From Denitratimonas yunnanensis (SeqCode) (GTDB lineage Bacteria > Pseudomonadota > Gammaproteobacteria > Xanthomonadales > Xanthomonadaceae): 64,000 nt of DNA. The position numbers and the translations under genes were made by a program. The stretch spans positions 744,001-808,000 of the forward strand of contig JAPMLR010000001.1 of the NCBI GenBank assembly GCA_026410415.1, given 5' to 3'. The notes under the pieces are model-generated. The model worked only from the letters and a program-made list of their open reading frames with translations, was not told the DNA's origin and made no database searches. This document shows, piece by piece, positions 43,019 through 50,914 of the stretch; the first letter of the stretch is position 1; every line of letters begins with the position of its first letter.

Positions 43019-44485
43019 ATGATGAGAATGGCGAGAATCGAAGCCTCCCCCGGCTGGCCTCGCGGCCGATCCGCCGCGCTGCTCTGGCTGTCGAGCATGC
43101 TGCTCGTCGCCTGCGCCACAGCACCGGCTCCAGCCCCCGTCAGCAGCCCGGCCTCACTTTCATTCGAAACAGGCGTACCCGGCGTCACCGCCGCGCGCAT
43201 GACGCCGGACTACTGGATCGCCCGCGCACCCACCCCGGAAAGCGTCGTACTGGACGGTGCCGAGATCGCCGCGCAGAACGCGCGCCTCAACGCCAGCGAC
43301 CGCGCCGTGCTCGATCTTGCCGCGCTGCCCGATGTGCTCGATGGCAACGACGTGCGCGCCAGAATCGAGTCGCTGTCATCGCGCCCGCAGCGCGAGCTGT
43401 TCGACGTTGCCGGCACCACCGTGCCGGCGACGACGCTCGATCAGCTTTCCGACGCGTTGGCGCTGGAAACGATCACCGCCCCGGTCGCACCGCGTTTCGG
43501 CTTGGTCGTGCGCCGCGCCGACCTGCGTACCTTTCCGACAACCGAGCGCGTGTTTTCGCGCCCCGGCGACACCGACATCGATCGGTTCCAGGAATCGGCC
43601 CTGTTTCCCGGCACACCGGTCGCGGTGCTGCACGAAAGTCGCGATGGCGCGTGGTGGTTCGTCGCCAGTCGTCTTTATTCGGCCTGGATCGAGGCTCGTC
43701 ATGTGGCCCTCGCTCCACGTGCCGAGGTGTTCGACTACACCACGCGCACGCCTTACCTCGTCGTGACCGGCGCGCAAGCGCGCACCGTCTTCACCCCCGA
43801 GGCGCCGGCCGTGTCGGATCTGGTGCTGGACATGGGATTGCGCATTCCGCTGATGCCCGACTGGCCGCCCAATCGGCAGGTCAACGGACAGTTCCCCCTG
43901 GGCAGCCATGTGGTCGCCCTGCCGATTCGCAGCGATGACGGCGGGCTGGAAATCGCGCCCGCGCTGGTGCCGCGCAGCGCCGACGTGCGTGCCGATTACC
44001 TTCCGCTGACACGTGCCAATCTGTTGCAACAGTCCTTCAAGTTCCTCGGCGAACGCTACGGCTGGGGCCATTCCTACGGCACCCGCGATTGCAGCGGATT
44101 CGTGTCGGAGGTGTACCGCAGCTTCGGCATCGAGATGCCGCGCAACACGCGCGATCAGGGCGTCAGCACCGCGTTCGACCGCATCGCCTTCACCGAAACC
44201 GACGACTACGCCGCGCGTGTGAAGGTACTGCGGACGCTCGACGTGGGCGACCTGATCTACATCCCCGGCCACGTCATGATGGTGATCGGCCACGACGACG
44301 ACGAAATCTGGTTGATCCACGACACCAGCGGCATGCGCTACCGCGATGCCGAAGGACGCATCGTGCCGGTGCGTCTGAACCAGGTCGCCGTCACTCCGTT
44401 GCTGGCCCTGCTGGCCGACTCGGAAACGTCCTACGTGGACCTGATCTACAGCATCCAGCGCATCCGCCGCGTGGATTCCCCCTGA
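43019..44485 (+). CDS. NlpC/P60 endopeptidase with SH3-type domains (gamma-D-Glu-mDAP peptidase type)
   Basis: A 488-residue lipoprotein (lipobox LLVAC near residue 32). The N-terminal half contains bacterial SH3-like domains that shape the substrate pocket in this family (FGLVVRRADLRTFPT, AVLHESRDGAWWFVAS). The C-terminal third is an NlpC/P60 core with triad Cys358 (RDCSGF), His418 (PGHVMMVIG) and His434 (LIHDTSG). The closest described plan is YkfC and its relatives, which cut the gamma-D-Glu-meso-DAP bond of free murein peptides whose L-Ala is exposed. The gene 14 bases downstream encodes an L-Ala-D/L-Glu-type epimerase, exactly the ykf pairing, which supports this role. It is first of the plus-strand operon. 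Confidence 0.92.
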   Translation: MMRMARIEASPGWPRGRSAALLWLSSMLLVACATAPAPAPVSSPASLSFETGVPGVTAARMTPDYWIARAPTPESVVLDGAEIAAQNARLNASDRAVLDLAALPDVLDGNDVRARIESLSSRPQRELFDVAGTTVPATTLDQLSDALALETITAPVAPRFGLVVRRADLRTFPTTERVFSRPGDTDIDRFQESALFPGTPVAVLHESRDGAWWFVASRLYSAWIEARHVALAPRAEVFDYTTRTPYLVVTGAQARTVFTPEAPAVSDLVLDMGLRIPLMPDWPPNRQVNGQFPLGSHVVALPIRSDDGGLEIAPALVPRSADVRADYLPLTRANLLQQSFKFLGERYGWGHSYGTRDCSGFVSEVYRSFGIEMPRNTRDQGVSTAFDRIAFTETDDYAARVKVLRTLDVGDLIYIPGHVMMVIGHDDDEIWLIHDTSGMRYRDAEGRIVPVRLNQVAVTPLLALLADSETSYVDLIYSIQRIRRVDSP

Positions 44486-44499
44486 TACCGGATGACCCG

Positions 44500-45594
44500 A
44501 TGAAGATTTCCGACATCACCTTGGGACGCATCAAGGTTCCGCTCAAGACCCCGTTCAAGACCGCGCTGCGCACGGTCAACGCGGTGGAAGACATCGTGGT
44601 CGTGATCCACACCGACAGCGGACACACGGGGTATGGCGAAGCTGCCGCAACCGCGGTGATCACCGGCGACACGCATGGCTCGATCATCGAGGCCATCCTC
44701 GCGTACATCCGTCCACGCCTGATCGGACAGGACATCGCCGACCTCAACCACATCGTGCATCTGATCCAGACTGCCCTGGAGCGCAACACCAGCGCCAAGG
44801 CCGCCGTGGAAATCGCGGTTTACGACCTGTGGGCGCAGCGCTACGACGCACCGCTGTACCAACTGCTTGGCGGTGGCGAGCCGGTGGTCGCCACCGACAT
44901 CACGATCAGCGTGGACCACATCGACAAGATGGTGGCCGACTCGCTGGCCGCGATCGAGCGCGGCTTCACCTCGCTCAAGATCAAGGTCGGCAAGGACATC
45001 GGCCTGGACGTGGAACGCGTGCGTGCGATCTATGCCGCCGTCGAAGGCCGCGCCTTGCTGCGCCTGGATGCCAATCAGGGCTGGAGCGCCAAGCAAGCCG
45101 TGCATGCCATGCATTCGCTGGAAGATGCCGGAGTGCGGCTGGAGCTGCTGGAACAACCGGTGAAGGCGCGTGACCTGAAGGGCCTGAAGTATGTCACCGA
45201 ACGAATCCACACGCCGGTGATGGCCGACGAAAGCGTGTTCGGGCCGCTCGAAGTGCTGGAGCTCATTCGCATGCGCGCCGCCGACATCATCAACATAAAG
45301 CTGATGAAAACGGGCGGTTTGTCCAACGCCATCCGCATCGCCGACATCGCCGAGATGCACGGCGTCGAATGCATGATCGGCTGCATGATCGAAACCAGCA
45401 TCAGCGTGGCCGCCGCTGTCCATCTCGCCGTGGCGAAGTCGTCGATCATCACGCGCGTGGACCTGGACGGCCCCTCACTGTGCCAGTTCGATCCCGTGGA
45501 AGGCGGCGTCACCTTCAACGACTCGGAAATCTCCATCGGCGACGCACCGGGGCTGGGCATCCGCGCCATCCTCGGACTGGAGCCGATCACGTGA
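44500..45594 (+). CDS. L-Ala-D/L-Glu-type dipeptide epimerase (enolase superfamily)
   Basis: ATG 44500 gives 364 residues. The fold is that of muconate-lactonising/mandelate-racemase enzymes: an N-terminal capping domain (MKISDITLGRIKVPLKTPFKTALRT) and a barrel. The catalytic Lys pair is K162 in LKIKVG and K267 in NIKLMKTGG. The metal ligands are Asp190 (RLDANQG), Glu in LEQPV and Asp in ADESVFG. The pattern R-V-D-L-D-G-P near the C-terminus is the dipeptide-binding DxD loop typical of these epimerases. It would turn L-Ala-D-Glu, released from murein by the preceding endopeptidase, into L-Ala-L-Glu, which ordinary peptidases can digest. Specificity for L-Ala-D-Glu over other dipeptides is likely but not certain. 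Confidence 0.92.
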   Translation: MKISDITLGRIKVPLKTPFKTALRTVNAVEDIVVVIHTDSGHTGYGEAAATAVITGDTHGSIIEAILAYIRPRLIGQDIADLNHIVHLIQTALERNTSAKAAVEIAVYDLWAQRYDAPLYQLLGGGEPVVATDITISVDHIDKMVADSLAAIERGFTSLKIKVGKDIGLDVERVRAIYAAVEGRALLRLDANQGWSAKQAVHAMHSLEDAGVRLELLEQPVKARDLKGLKYVTERIHTPVMADESVFGPLEVLELIRMRAADIINIKLMKTGGLSNAIRIADIAEMHGVECMIGCMIETSISVAAAVHLAVAKSSIITRVDLDGPSLCQFDPVEGGVTFNDSEISIGDAPGLGIRAILGLEPIT

Positions 45595-45607
45595 CACGGG
45601 AGCGCGC

Positions 45608-46447
45608 ATGTCCTGGCTGGTGAAGATCCGCGCCGAGCGCGACCAGATGTCCGCGATCGAGCGGCGCATCGCGGACTTCATCCTGGACAATGCCCAGTTG
45701 CTGCGCGACTACTCCTCGCAACAGCTCGCCAATGCACTTGGCATCAGCCAGTCGAGTGTCGTGAAATTCAGCCAGAAGCTGGGCTTCAAGGGTTACCCCG
45801 ACCTGAAGTTCTCCGTGGGCGAGGAGCTGGCGCGCCATGGCAGCGATGCCGACAGCACGGATGGCGGCACTGCCGTCGAGGAGTCGCCCTCGGACACGCT
45901 CTGGCGCGCCAAGAGCGAGGCGCGCGAGGAAACCGACCTGGTCAATCCTGCCGACGAGCTCGCCGCCGCGGTCGCGGCGCTGGAAAGTGCGCGACGGATC
46001 CTGGTGCTGGGCCAAGGCGAGGATGGCCTCAATGCGATCGTGTTCGCCTCCCGGCTGGCGCAACTGGGCCTGCCGGCCCATGCCCACACCGACCGTGCGC
46101 TGGCGCTACCCACATTGTTGTCGATGGAAGCCGGCGACGTATTGTTCGTGCTGTCCGAGTTCGGCACCCAGCCGGGACTGGATCCGTTGCTGCGCAGTGT
46201 GCGCGCCAGCGGCGCACGCGTGATTTCAGTGACGCGCCACACCGCCAACGCACTGCGGAGCCACGCCGACGTGGCCTTGCTGGTATCCGCTCACGCGAGC
46301 GAGCCGCACATCGAAGCGATGGCGTTCCGCACCGCGATGCAGCACTTGCTCGATGGCTTGCTGCTGCGTCTCTGGCAGACTCTGCGCAGCCGGCGCGAAC
46401 ATTTCGCGCAGATCCGCGAACGGCTCCAACAACCCGACACGTTCTGA
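45608..46447 (+). CDS. RpiR/MurR-family transcriptional regulator
   Basis: The 279 residues have an N-terminal HTH_6 domain (about 1-77, containing IERRIADFILDN and GISQSSVVKFSQKLGFKGYPDLK) and a C-terminal SIS sugar-isomerase-type domain (about 110-250, containing ILVLGQGEDGLNA, GDVLFVLSEFGTQPG and VISVTRHTANAL). Members sense phosphosugars such as MurNAc-6-phosphate or KDG-6-phosphate and mostly repress. It sits 13 bases after the epimerase and 13 before the next gene, inside the operon it presumably controls. A murein-derived sugar phosphate as ligand would fit, although no MurNAc-P etherase or kinase is present in the window. The SIS segment lacks the usual S-x-S-G start, so the ligand may differ. 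Confidence 0.9.
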   Translation: MSWLVKIRAERDQMSAIERRIADFILDNAQLLRDYSSQQLANALGISQSSVVKFSQKLGFKGYPDLKFSVGEELARHGSDADSTDGGTAVEESPSDTLWRAKSEAREETDLVNPADELAAAVAALESARRILVLGQGEDGLNAIVFASRLAQLGLPAHAHTDRALALPTLLSMEAGDVLFVLSEFGTQPGLDPLLRSVRASGARVISVTRHTANALRSHADVALLVSAHASEPHIEAMAFRTAMQHLLDGLLLRLWQTLRSRREHFAQIRERLQQPDTF

Positions 46448-46460
46448 CACATCGACGCCC

Positions 46461-47270
46461 ATGCCGACCCGCCTCTGGCTCCCCGCCGCCCTGATATTCC
46501 TTGCCGCCTGCAGCGCCACGCCACCGCGCCCGGTCACCCACGAAACCGTGGCAGACACCCCTGATGAAAGCAGCGTCGAGTCACCACTGCTCCGAGCCCG
46601 GCAGCTGGTCGTGGTGAGCACACCGAGCTGGGATTCGCCGCAGGGCGAACTGCATCGCTATGAACGTCGCGGCGTGGTCTGGCACGAGGTGGGACAAGCA
46701 CATGCCGTATCACTCGGGCGAAACGGCTCGGCCTGGGGTCTCGGCCTGCATCCGGTGCCGCAACCTGGCCCGGAGAAGCACGAAGGCGACGGCCGCAGTC
46801 CCGCCGGTGTCTTCGCGCTGACATCCGCCTTCGGCTACGACCCGCAGCAGAACACCGCACTCCCTTACCTGCCGATGCAGGAAAGCCATTACTGCATCGA
46901 CGTTCCCGCTTCGCCGCTTTACAACCGCATCGTCGACGCCAGGGACGTGGGTGCGGCGGCAGTTGCCGGCTCCACCGAGCCGATGCGCCTGGATCTGCAC
47001 AACCAGGGCGACATCCGCTACGCACTGGGCATCATCGTGGACCACAACCCGCACGCGGTACCCGAAAAGGGAAGCTGCATCTTCGTGCATCTGCGGCGTG
47101 CGCCGGACGAAACCACGGCGGGCTGCACTTCGATGGAGGAAACCGACATGCAGGCGCTGCTGCAATGGATCGACCCCGAGCAACACCCAGTCTTGGTGCT
47201 GCTGCCGGAAGCCGAGTACGCGCGCCTGAAGTCCCGATGGGGATTGCCCGAGGTGGCGTTGCTGCAATGA
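46461..47270 (+). CDS. YkuD-fold (L,D-transpeptidase-like) lipoprotein
   Basis: ATG 46461 gives 269 residues with lipobox FLAAC (Cys17). The YkuD signature is seen as F-V-H-L-R-R (His) followed by T-A-G-C-T-S-M-E (catalytic Cys), with the earlier substrate segment EGDGRSPAGVFALTSAFGYDP. Members of this fold either cross-link murein between DAP residues or work as L,D-carboxypeptidases or endopeptidases. Given the operon, trimming of murein peptides is as likely as cross-linking. The subgroup with P-T/T-A-G-C and no LysM domain is often annotated only as YkuD. Its stop overlaps the next start as ATGA. Confidence 0.85.
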   Translation: MPTRLWLPAALIFLAACSATPPRPVTHETVADTPDESSVESPLLRARQLVVVSTPSWDSPQGELHRYERRGVVWHEVGQAHAVSLGRNGSAWGLGLHPVPQPGPEKHEGDGRSPAGVFALTSAFGYDPQQNTALPYLPMQESHYCIDVPASPLYNRIVDARDVGAAAVAGSTEPMRLDLHNQGDIRYALGIIVDHNPHAVPEKGSCIFVHLRRAPDETTAGCTSMEETDMQALLQWIDPEQHPVLVLLPEAEYARLKSRWGLPEVALLQ

Positions 47271-48541
47271 GCATGATCGCGATGAAGATTCCCGGCGCCA
47301 CGACGCGCGTCATGATCGGCCTCGCCGCCGGCGCGGTGGTCGGTTTGCTGTTGGCGAAGTTTTCGCCCGATGCCGCCGGGCTGGTTGCCAGCATCGCCCG
47401 CCCCATCGGCAAGCTCTGGCTCGCCGCGCTGCAGATGACGGTCGTGCCATTGGTGCTGGCGCTGGTGATCCTCGGCGTCGCTTCTGCCAGCGATGCCGCT
47501 GCATCGGGACGTGTCGCGCGTCGCGCGCTGTTCGTTTTCATCGTCCTGCTCTGCGGCTTCGCCGCTTACGCCGCCGTGTGTGCGCCCCTACTGCTCTCGC
47601 TGTTTCCGCATAGCGAATCGCTGGCATCCACGTTGCGCGCAACGATGGACACGCCCGCCAGCATCGCTGCGCCGGGACTGGCCGACTGGGTAGCCAATGT
47701 GGTCCCGAGCAACGCCATCATGGCGGCGGCGCAAGGCGCGATGCTGCCGCTGGTGGTATTTGCGTTGTGCTTCGGCTTCGCGTTGACGCGGATTGCCGCG
47801 GAGCGTCGCGCTCAACTCGTCGGGCTCTTTCACGGTCTGGCGGACACGATGATCGTGATCGTGCACGGCGTGCTGCTGCTGGCGCCGCTCGGCGTGTTCG
47901 CGCTGGTATTGGTGGTCTGTGTGGAGGCCGGTGCCGGCGTGATCGGTGCGCTGGTGGGCTACATCGGATTGCTCGTGGCGCTGTACCTCGGCGCGACCGC
48001 GTTGTGTTACGTGGTAGTCGCACTGGGTGCACGCGAATCACCGCTACGCTTCGCCAAAGCGATCCTGCCGGCGCAAGTCGTGGCGGCGAGCACCCAATCG
48101 TCGCTGGCCTCGTTGCCCGCGATGATCGACTGCGCGGACACGCGCCTCGGCTATCGACGCTCCGTGGTGGCGCTGGTACTGCCCATGGCGGTGACGCTGT
48201 TCCGCATCACCAGTCCGATCCAGTACCTCGCTGCGGCGTGCTTCATCGCCTGGGTGTACGGCATCGAACTGTCCGCCATGCAGTTGGGAACCGCCGCGTT
48301 GCTGGCCGTGGCGATCAGTCTCGGCTCGGTAGGCTTGCCCGGGCAAGTGAGCTTCATGGCGACGGTGATGCCCGTCACCCAGTCGCTCGGCCTGCCGTTG
48401 GAACCGCTAGGCTTGTTGTTGGCTGTGGACACCATCCCCGATGTGTTCGCGACGACGGGCAACGTGACGGGCGATCTCACCGCTACCAGCCTGATCGCCA
48501 GGCACGAGAATGGCGCTTCCAGCGATATTTCCCCCGGCTGA
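47267..48541 (+). CDS. Dicarboxylate/amino-acid:cation symporter (DAACS family)
   Basis: ATG 47267 overlaps the previous stop (ATGA) and gives 424 residues with about eight helices plus two re-entrant hairpins. The hallmarks are visible: KLWLAALQMTVVPLVLALVI (helix 2-3), the HP1 Ser-rich-type segment AASTQSSLASLPA, the helix-7 segment LPMAVTLFRIT, and DVFATTGNVTGDLTA in helix 8, where the Asp and Thr bind the substrate carboxylates. Members import glutamate, aspartate or C4-dicarboxylates with Na+ or H+. As the last gene of a murein-peptide operon, it probably takes up glutamate or small acidic products freed in the periplasm by the lipoprotein peptidases. A later start at 47282 is possible. 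Confidence 0.9.
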   Translation: MSMIAMKIPGATTRVMIGLAAGAVVGLLLAKFSPDAAGLVASIARPIGKLWLAALQMTVVPLVLALVILGVASASDAAASGRVARRALFVFIVLLCGFAAYAAVCAPLLLSLFPHSESLASTLRATMDTPASIAAPGLADWVANVVPSNAIMAAAQGAMLPLVVFALCFGFALTRIAAERRAQLVGLFHGLADTMIVIVHGVLLLAPLGVFALVLVVCVEAGAGVIGALVGYIGLLVALYLGATALCYVVVALGARESPLRFAKAILPAQVVAASTQSSLASLPAMIDCADTRLGYRRSVVALVLPMAVTLFRITSPIQYLAAACFIAWVYGIELSAMQLGTAALLAVAISLGSVGLPGQVSFMATVMPVTQSLGLPLEPLGLLLAVDTIPDVFATTGNVTGDLTATSLIARHENGASSDISPG

Positions 48542-48548
48542 ACGCGCG

Positions 48549-48578
48549 TTCGCACTTCCCCCGGCGGCGATCTATCAT
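48549..48578 (+). promoter_or_regulatory. Candidate promoter of the RiPP metallophore cluster
   Basis: TTCGCA (48549-48554) and TATCAT (48573-48578), spacing 18, match the sigma-70 boxes at 4/6 and 5/6. They lie between the symporter stop and the precursor start, leaving a leader of about 25 bases with a strong AAGGAG ribosome site. Many relatives of this cluster use ECF sigma promoters instead; no such gene is in the window. Confidence 0.35.
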
Positions 48579-48611
48579 CCCCGCTCCGTAGTCGCCCTCA
48601 AGGAGCACACC

Positions 48612-48974
48612 ATGAGCACGTCCCGTTTCGCTACGCCGTTGATGCTTTCCCTCGCCGCCTCCGGCACCCTCGGCCTCGTGACCTCGCAGCAGGTGGAGGC
48701 CTTCGGCATTTCCGAATTGCCTCAGGGATACGGCTTGATCGACGACACCCAAAAGGCACCGAAGAAGCAGGAGGCAACGCCCGAGGACAAGGCGAAGCAC
48801 GAAGGCAAATGCGGTGAAGGCAAGTGTGGAGAGGGCAAATGCGGTTCCGATCATGCCGAGCACAAGCACGAGCATCATGATCACGAGCACCATGCGAACG
48901 AAGACAAGACCGACGCCGAAGGCAAGTGCGGTGAAGGCAAGTGCGGCGAGGGCAAGTGCGGCGGCGCGGCCTGA
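48612..48974 (+). CDS. hvfA: HvfA/bufferin-type RiPP metallophore precursor with two EGKCG triplets
   Basis: ATG 48612 has a strong AAGGAG 6-7 bases upstream and gives 120 residues. The N-terminal 30 residues resemble a Sec signal (hydrophobic stretch, then VEA). The conserved box FGISELPQGYGL follows, like the family's FGxxELxxGY. A Lys/Glu-rich linker leads to three tandem EGKCG units (Cys67, 72, 77), a His-rich linker (residues 81-94 with eight His) and three more EGKCG units (Cys106, 111, 116). In this family a DUF692 enzyme converts the Cys of EGKCG into oxazolone/thioamide or thiooxazole groups that bind copper. The next gene is that enzyme. Cellular role: metal buffering or acquisition in the periplasm or outside. 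Confidence 0.9.
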   Translation: MSTSRFATPLMLSLAASGTLGLVTSQQVEAFGISELPQGYGLIDDTQKAPKKQEATPEDKAKHEGKCGEGKCGEGKCGSDHAEHKHEHHDHEHHANEDKTDAEGKCGEGKCGEGKCGGAA

Positions 48975-48992
48975 TCGCCAATCGCCTGCGGC

Positions 48993-49865
48993 ATGAATCA
49001 CGTCGAGACATCGTCGGCGCCCCCCCTGCCCGCCGCTTCGGCGGGCCTGGGGCTGCGCCGCTCGATCGCCGCATCATTGCTCGAGGCCCCGGAAGGGGCC
49101 GTGGATTTTCTCGAAGTCGCCCCGGAAAACTGGATCGGTGTCGGCGGAAAGCACGCGAAGACATTTGCCGCGCTGGCCGAACGACATCCAATACTATGTC
49201 ACGGCCTGTCGTTATCGCTCGGCGGGCCTGCACCATTGGACATGGCCTTCGTGGCGCGAGTACGTGACTTTCTGGATCGCTGGGATGTGCCGCTGTACAG
49301 CGAGCACCTCAGTTGGTGCGCCGACGAAGGTCACTTGTACGACTTGATACCGTTGCCGTTCACCGAAGAATCGGTGGCCCATGTTTCCTCACGTATTCGC
49401 CAGGTGCAGGACGCACTCGGACGCCGGATCGCCGTCGAAAACATCTCGTACTACGCCGCGCCGTGGCAGGCGATGCCGGAAATCGACTTCATCAACGCGG
49501 TGCTTTCCGAAGCCGATTGCGACCTGCTTCTCGACGTGAACAACATCCACGTCAACGCCACCAATCACGGCTACGACCCGCTCGACTTCCTGCACGCACT
49601 GCCTTCGCGCCGCGTGCGCTGCATCCATGTTGCCGGGCACTACGTGCAATCGCCCGAACTGCTGATCGACACGCACGGCGCGCCGGTGATCGATCCGGTA
49701 TGGCGTCTTCTGCAGGCGGCGTACCGGCACGTCGGCGTGATGCCCACACTGCTGGAACGCGACTTCAATTTTCCGACGCTGAGCACGCTGTTGGAGGAAG
49801 TGGATACCATCCGAACCCTCCAGCGTGCAGCGAGCCAAGACGCGCCTTTGCGCCATGTCGCCTGA
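48993..49865 (+). CDS. hvfB: DUF692 multinuclear non-heme iron oxidative enzyme (HvfB/BufB)
   Basis: The 290 residues form the TIM-barrel MNIO enzyme that modifies Cys residues of the precursor peptide. The metal-site residues are all present in the expected order: His70 (LCHGLSLS), Glu104-His105 (YSEHLSW), Glu149-Asn150 (AVENISYY), Asp181/Asn184/His186 (DVNNIHVN), His212 and His216 (CIHVAGHY), Asp226 and His228 (DTHGAPV), and Glu255/Asp257 (ERDFN). The opening [14 protein letters not shown] and [11 protein letters not shown] identify the HvfB/BufB branch. It starts 18 bases after the precursor gene and overlaps the partner gene by 11 bases, so the three are one unit. Confidence 0.95.
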   Translation: MNHVETSSAPPLPAASAGLGLRRSIAASLLEAPEGAVDFLEVAPENWIGVGGKHAKTFAALAERHPILCHGLSLSLGGPAPLDMAFVARVRDFLDRWDVPLYSEHLSWCADEGHLYDLIPLPFTEESVAHVSSRIRQVQDALGRRIAVENISYYAAPWQAMPEIDFINAVLSEADCDLLLDVNNIHVNATNHGYDPLDFLHALPSRRVRCIHVAGHYVQSPELLIDTHGAPVIDPVWRLLQAAYRHVGVMPTLLERDFNFPTLSTLLEEVDTIRTLQRAASQDAPLRHVA

Positions 49866-50616
49866 GTCTGCGCTGGCACGTCAGCAGGCGATGTTCGCCG
49901 CGTACTTGCGCGATCCCGAACACTGCCCCGCGCCACCCGTCGCCAGCGTGCGCATCGCGGTGTACCGCGAATTGTTCTTCAACAACGTCCGCGACCTTCT
50001 CGCCGGCAACTTTCCGATCCTGCATGGCATCCTCGGAGAGGCGGAATGGCGGGCGCTGATCCGGGACTTCTACCGCGAACATCGCTGCCACACCCCCCTG
50101 TTCCCCGAATTGGGCCGCGAGTTTCTCGCCTGGCTGGAGTCACGCCCCGCACAGCCGCCGTTCCTGCACGAACTGGCGCATTACGAGTGGATCGAATTGG
50201 CATTGGCCTTGGATGAAAGCGATCCGGCACTCCCCGACGTCGATCCAAGGGGCGATCTGCTCGAAGACATTCCGATGGCCTCGCCCCTGGCCTGGCCACT
50301 CGCCTACCGCTTCCCGGTGCATCGGATCTGCGTCGACTACCAGCCCGACACTGCGCCCGACGCCCCGACCTTCCTGCTGCTCTGCCGCGATCGCAACGAC
50401 GCCATCCACTTCCATCGGATCGACGGACTGACCCACGCCCTGATGCTGGCGCTGCACGCCAATCCCGGATCGACGCCCGGCAAGACGCTGATCGATCGGC
50501 TCATCGCCCATCAGCCGAACGCCGAGGCATTGAGGCAGCAGGCGACAGCGCACCTTGTCGCATTGCGCGAACGAGGTGCGATCTGCGGCGTCAGGCGCGT
50601 CCGAGCTTTTGCTTGA
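49855..50616 (+). CDS. hvfC: DUF2063 partner protein (HvfC/BufC), RiPP recognition subunit
   Basis: ATG 49855 lies inside the end of hvfB and gives 253 residues. The N-terminal DUF2063 region is typical: [76 protein letters not shown], and [14 protein letters not shown]. The C-terminal half is a winged-helix-like RiPP-recognition domain. In characterised systems this protein binds the precursor and presents it to the DUF692 enzyme. Older databases describe the domain as DNA-binding, which is probably misleading here. No DoxX (HvfD) gene follows; a hairpin and an opposite-strand gene end the cluster. Confidence 0.92.
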   Translation: MSPESALARQQAMFAAYLRDPEHCPAPPVASVRIAVYRELFFNNVRDLLAGNFPILHGILGEAEWRALIRDFYREHRCHTPLFPELGREFLAWLESRPAQPPFLHELAHYEWIELALALDESDPALPDVDPRGDLLEDIPMASPLAWPLAYRFPVHRICVDYQPDTAPDAPTFLLLCRDRNDAIHFHRIDGLTHALMLALHANPGSTPGKTLIDRLIAHQPNAEALRQQATAHLVALRERGAICGVRRVRAFA

Positions 50617-50631
50617 CCCGTGCACTGATGC

Positions 50632-50656
50632 GCCGCGCCGAGAAAATCGGCGCGGC
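50632..50656. terminator. Hairpin between hvfC and the opposite-strand sorting-signal gene
   Basis: A 10-bp perfect GC stem (50632-50641 with 50647-50656) closes a GAAAA loop, 15 bases after the hvfC stop and 8 before the stop of the convergent small gene. It has no T-tract. It probably limits read-through from both sides. Confidence 0.6.
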
Positions 50657-50664
50657 AGTTCGCT

Positions 50665-50892
50665 TCACCTGCGGAGAATCGCCCAACCCACAGCACCTAC
50701 GCCCAGGGCGAGCAACAGCAACGTCAACGGTTGCATCGTCGGTACCGTCACGACACCCTGCGGCGGCGGCAGCGTCACGCCGTTCTGCACGAGGTTTTGC
50801 GCCTGCGCAGGCATGCCAAACGCCCCGAGTACCATGCCGATCACCATCGACCATTCGCGATCTGGCATTGAAAATGTGCTCGTCCCCGGCAA
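50665..50892 (-). CDS. Small secreted protein with IPTL/exosortase-like C-terminal sorting signal
   Basis: A 75-residue frame ends in [20 protein letters not shown] plus a short basic tail (LRR). This fits the IPTL-CTERM pattern: a Pro-Thr box, a hydrophobic helix, then Arg. In those systems an exosortase-like transpeptidase (XrtH type) cuts at the signal and the protein moves to the surface. The N-terminus has a plausible signal peptide ending MPAQAQN, so about 25 residues remain as mature chain, very short for a substrate. The start is uncertain: ATGs at 50892, 50868 and 50847 are all in frame, and none has a good ribosome site. It could be the remnant of a longer gene that lost its middle. 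Confidence 0.5.
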   Translation of the reverse strand: MPGTSTFSMPDREWSMVIGMVLGAFGMPAQAQNLVQNGVTLPPPQGVVTVPTMQPLTLLLLALGVGAVGWAILRR

Positions 50893-50914
50893 TAGCCGCC
50901 CCTACACTGCGGCA

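Noticed and set aside
48483..49236. Minus-strand frames opposite the RiPP precursor
   Set aside because: They read the complement of the EGKCG and His codons as hydrophobic or Arg-rich runs; the plus-strand precursor has a strong ribosome site and family motifs.
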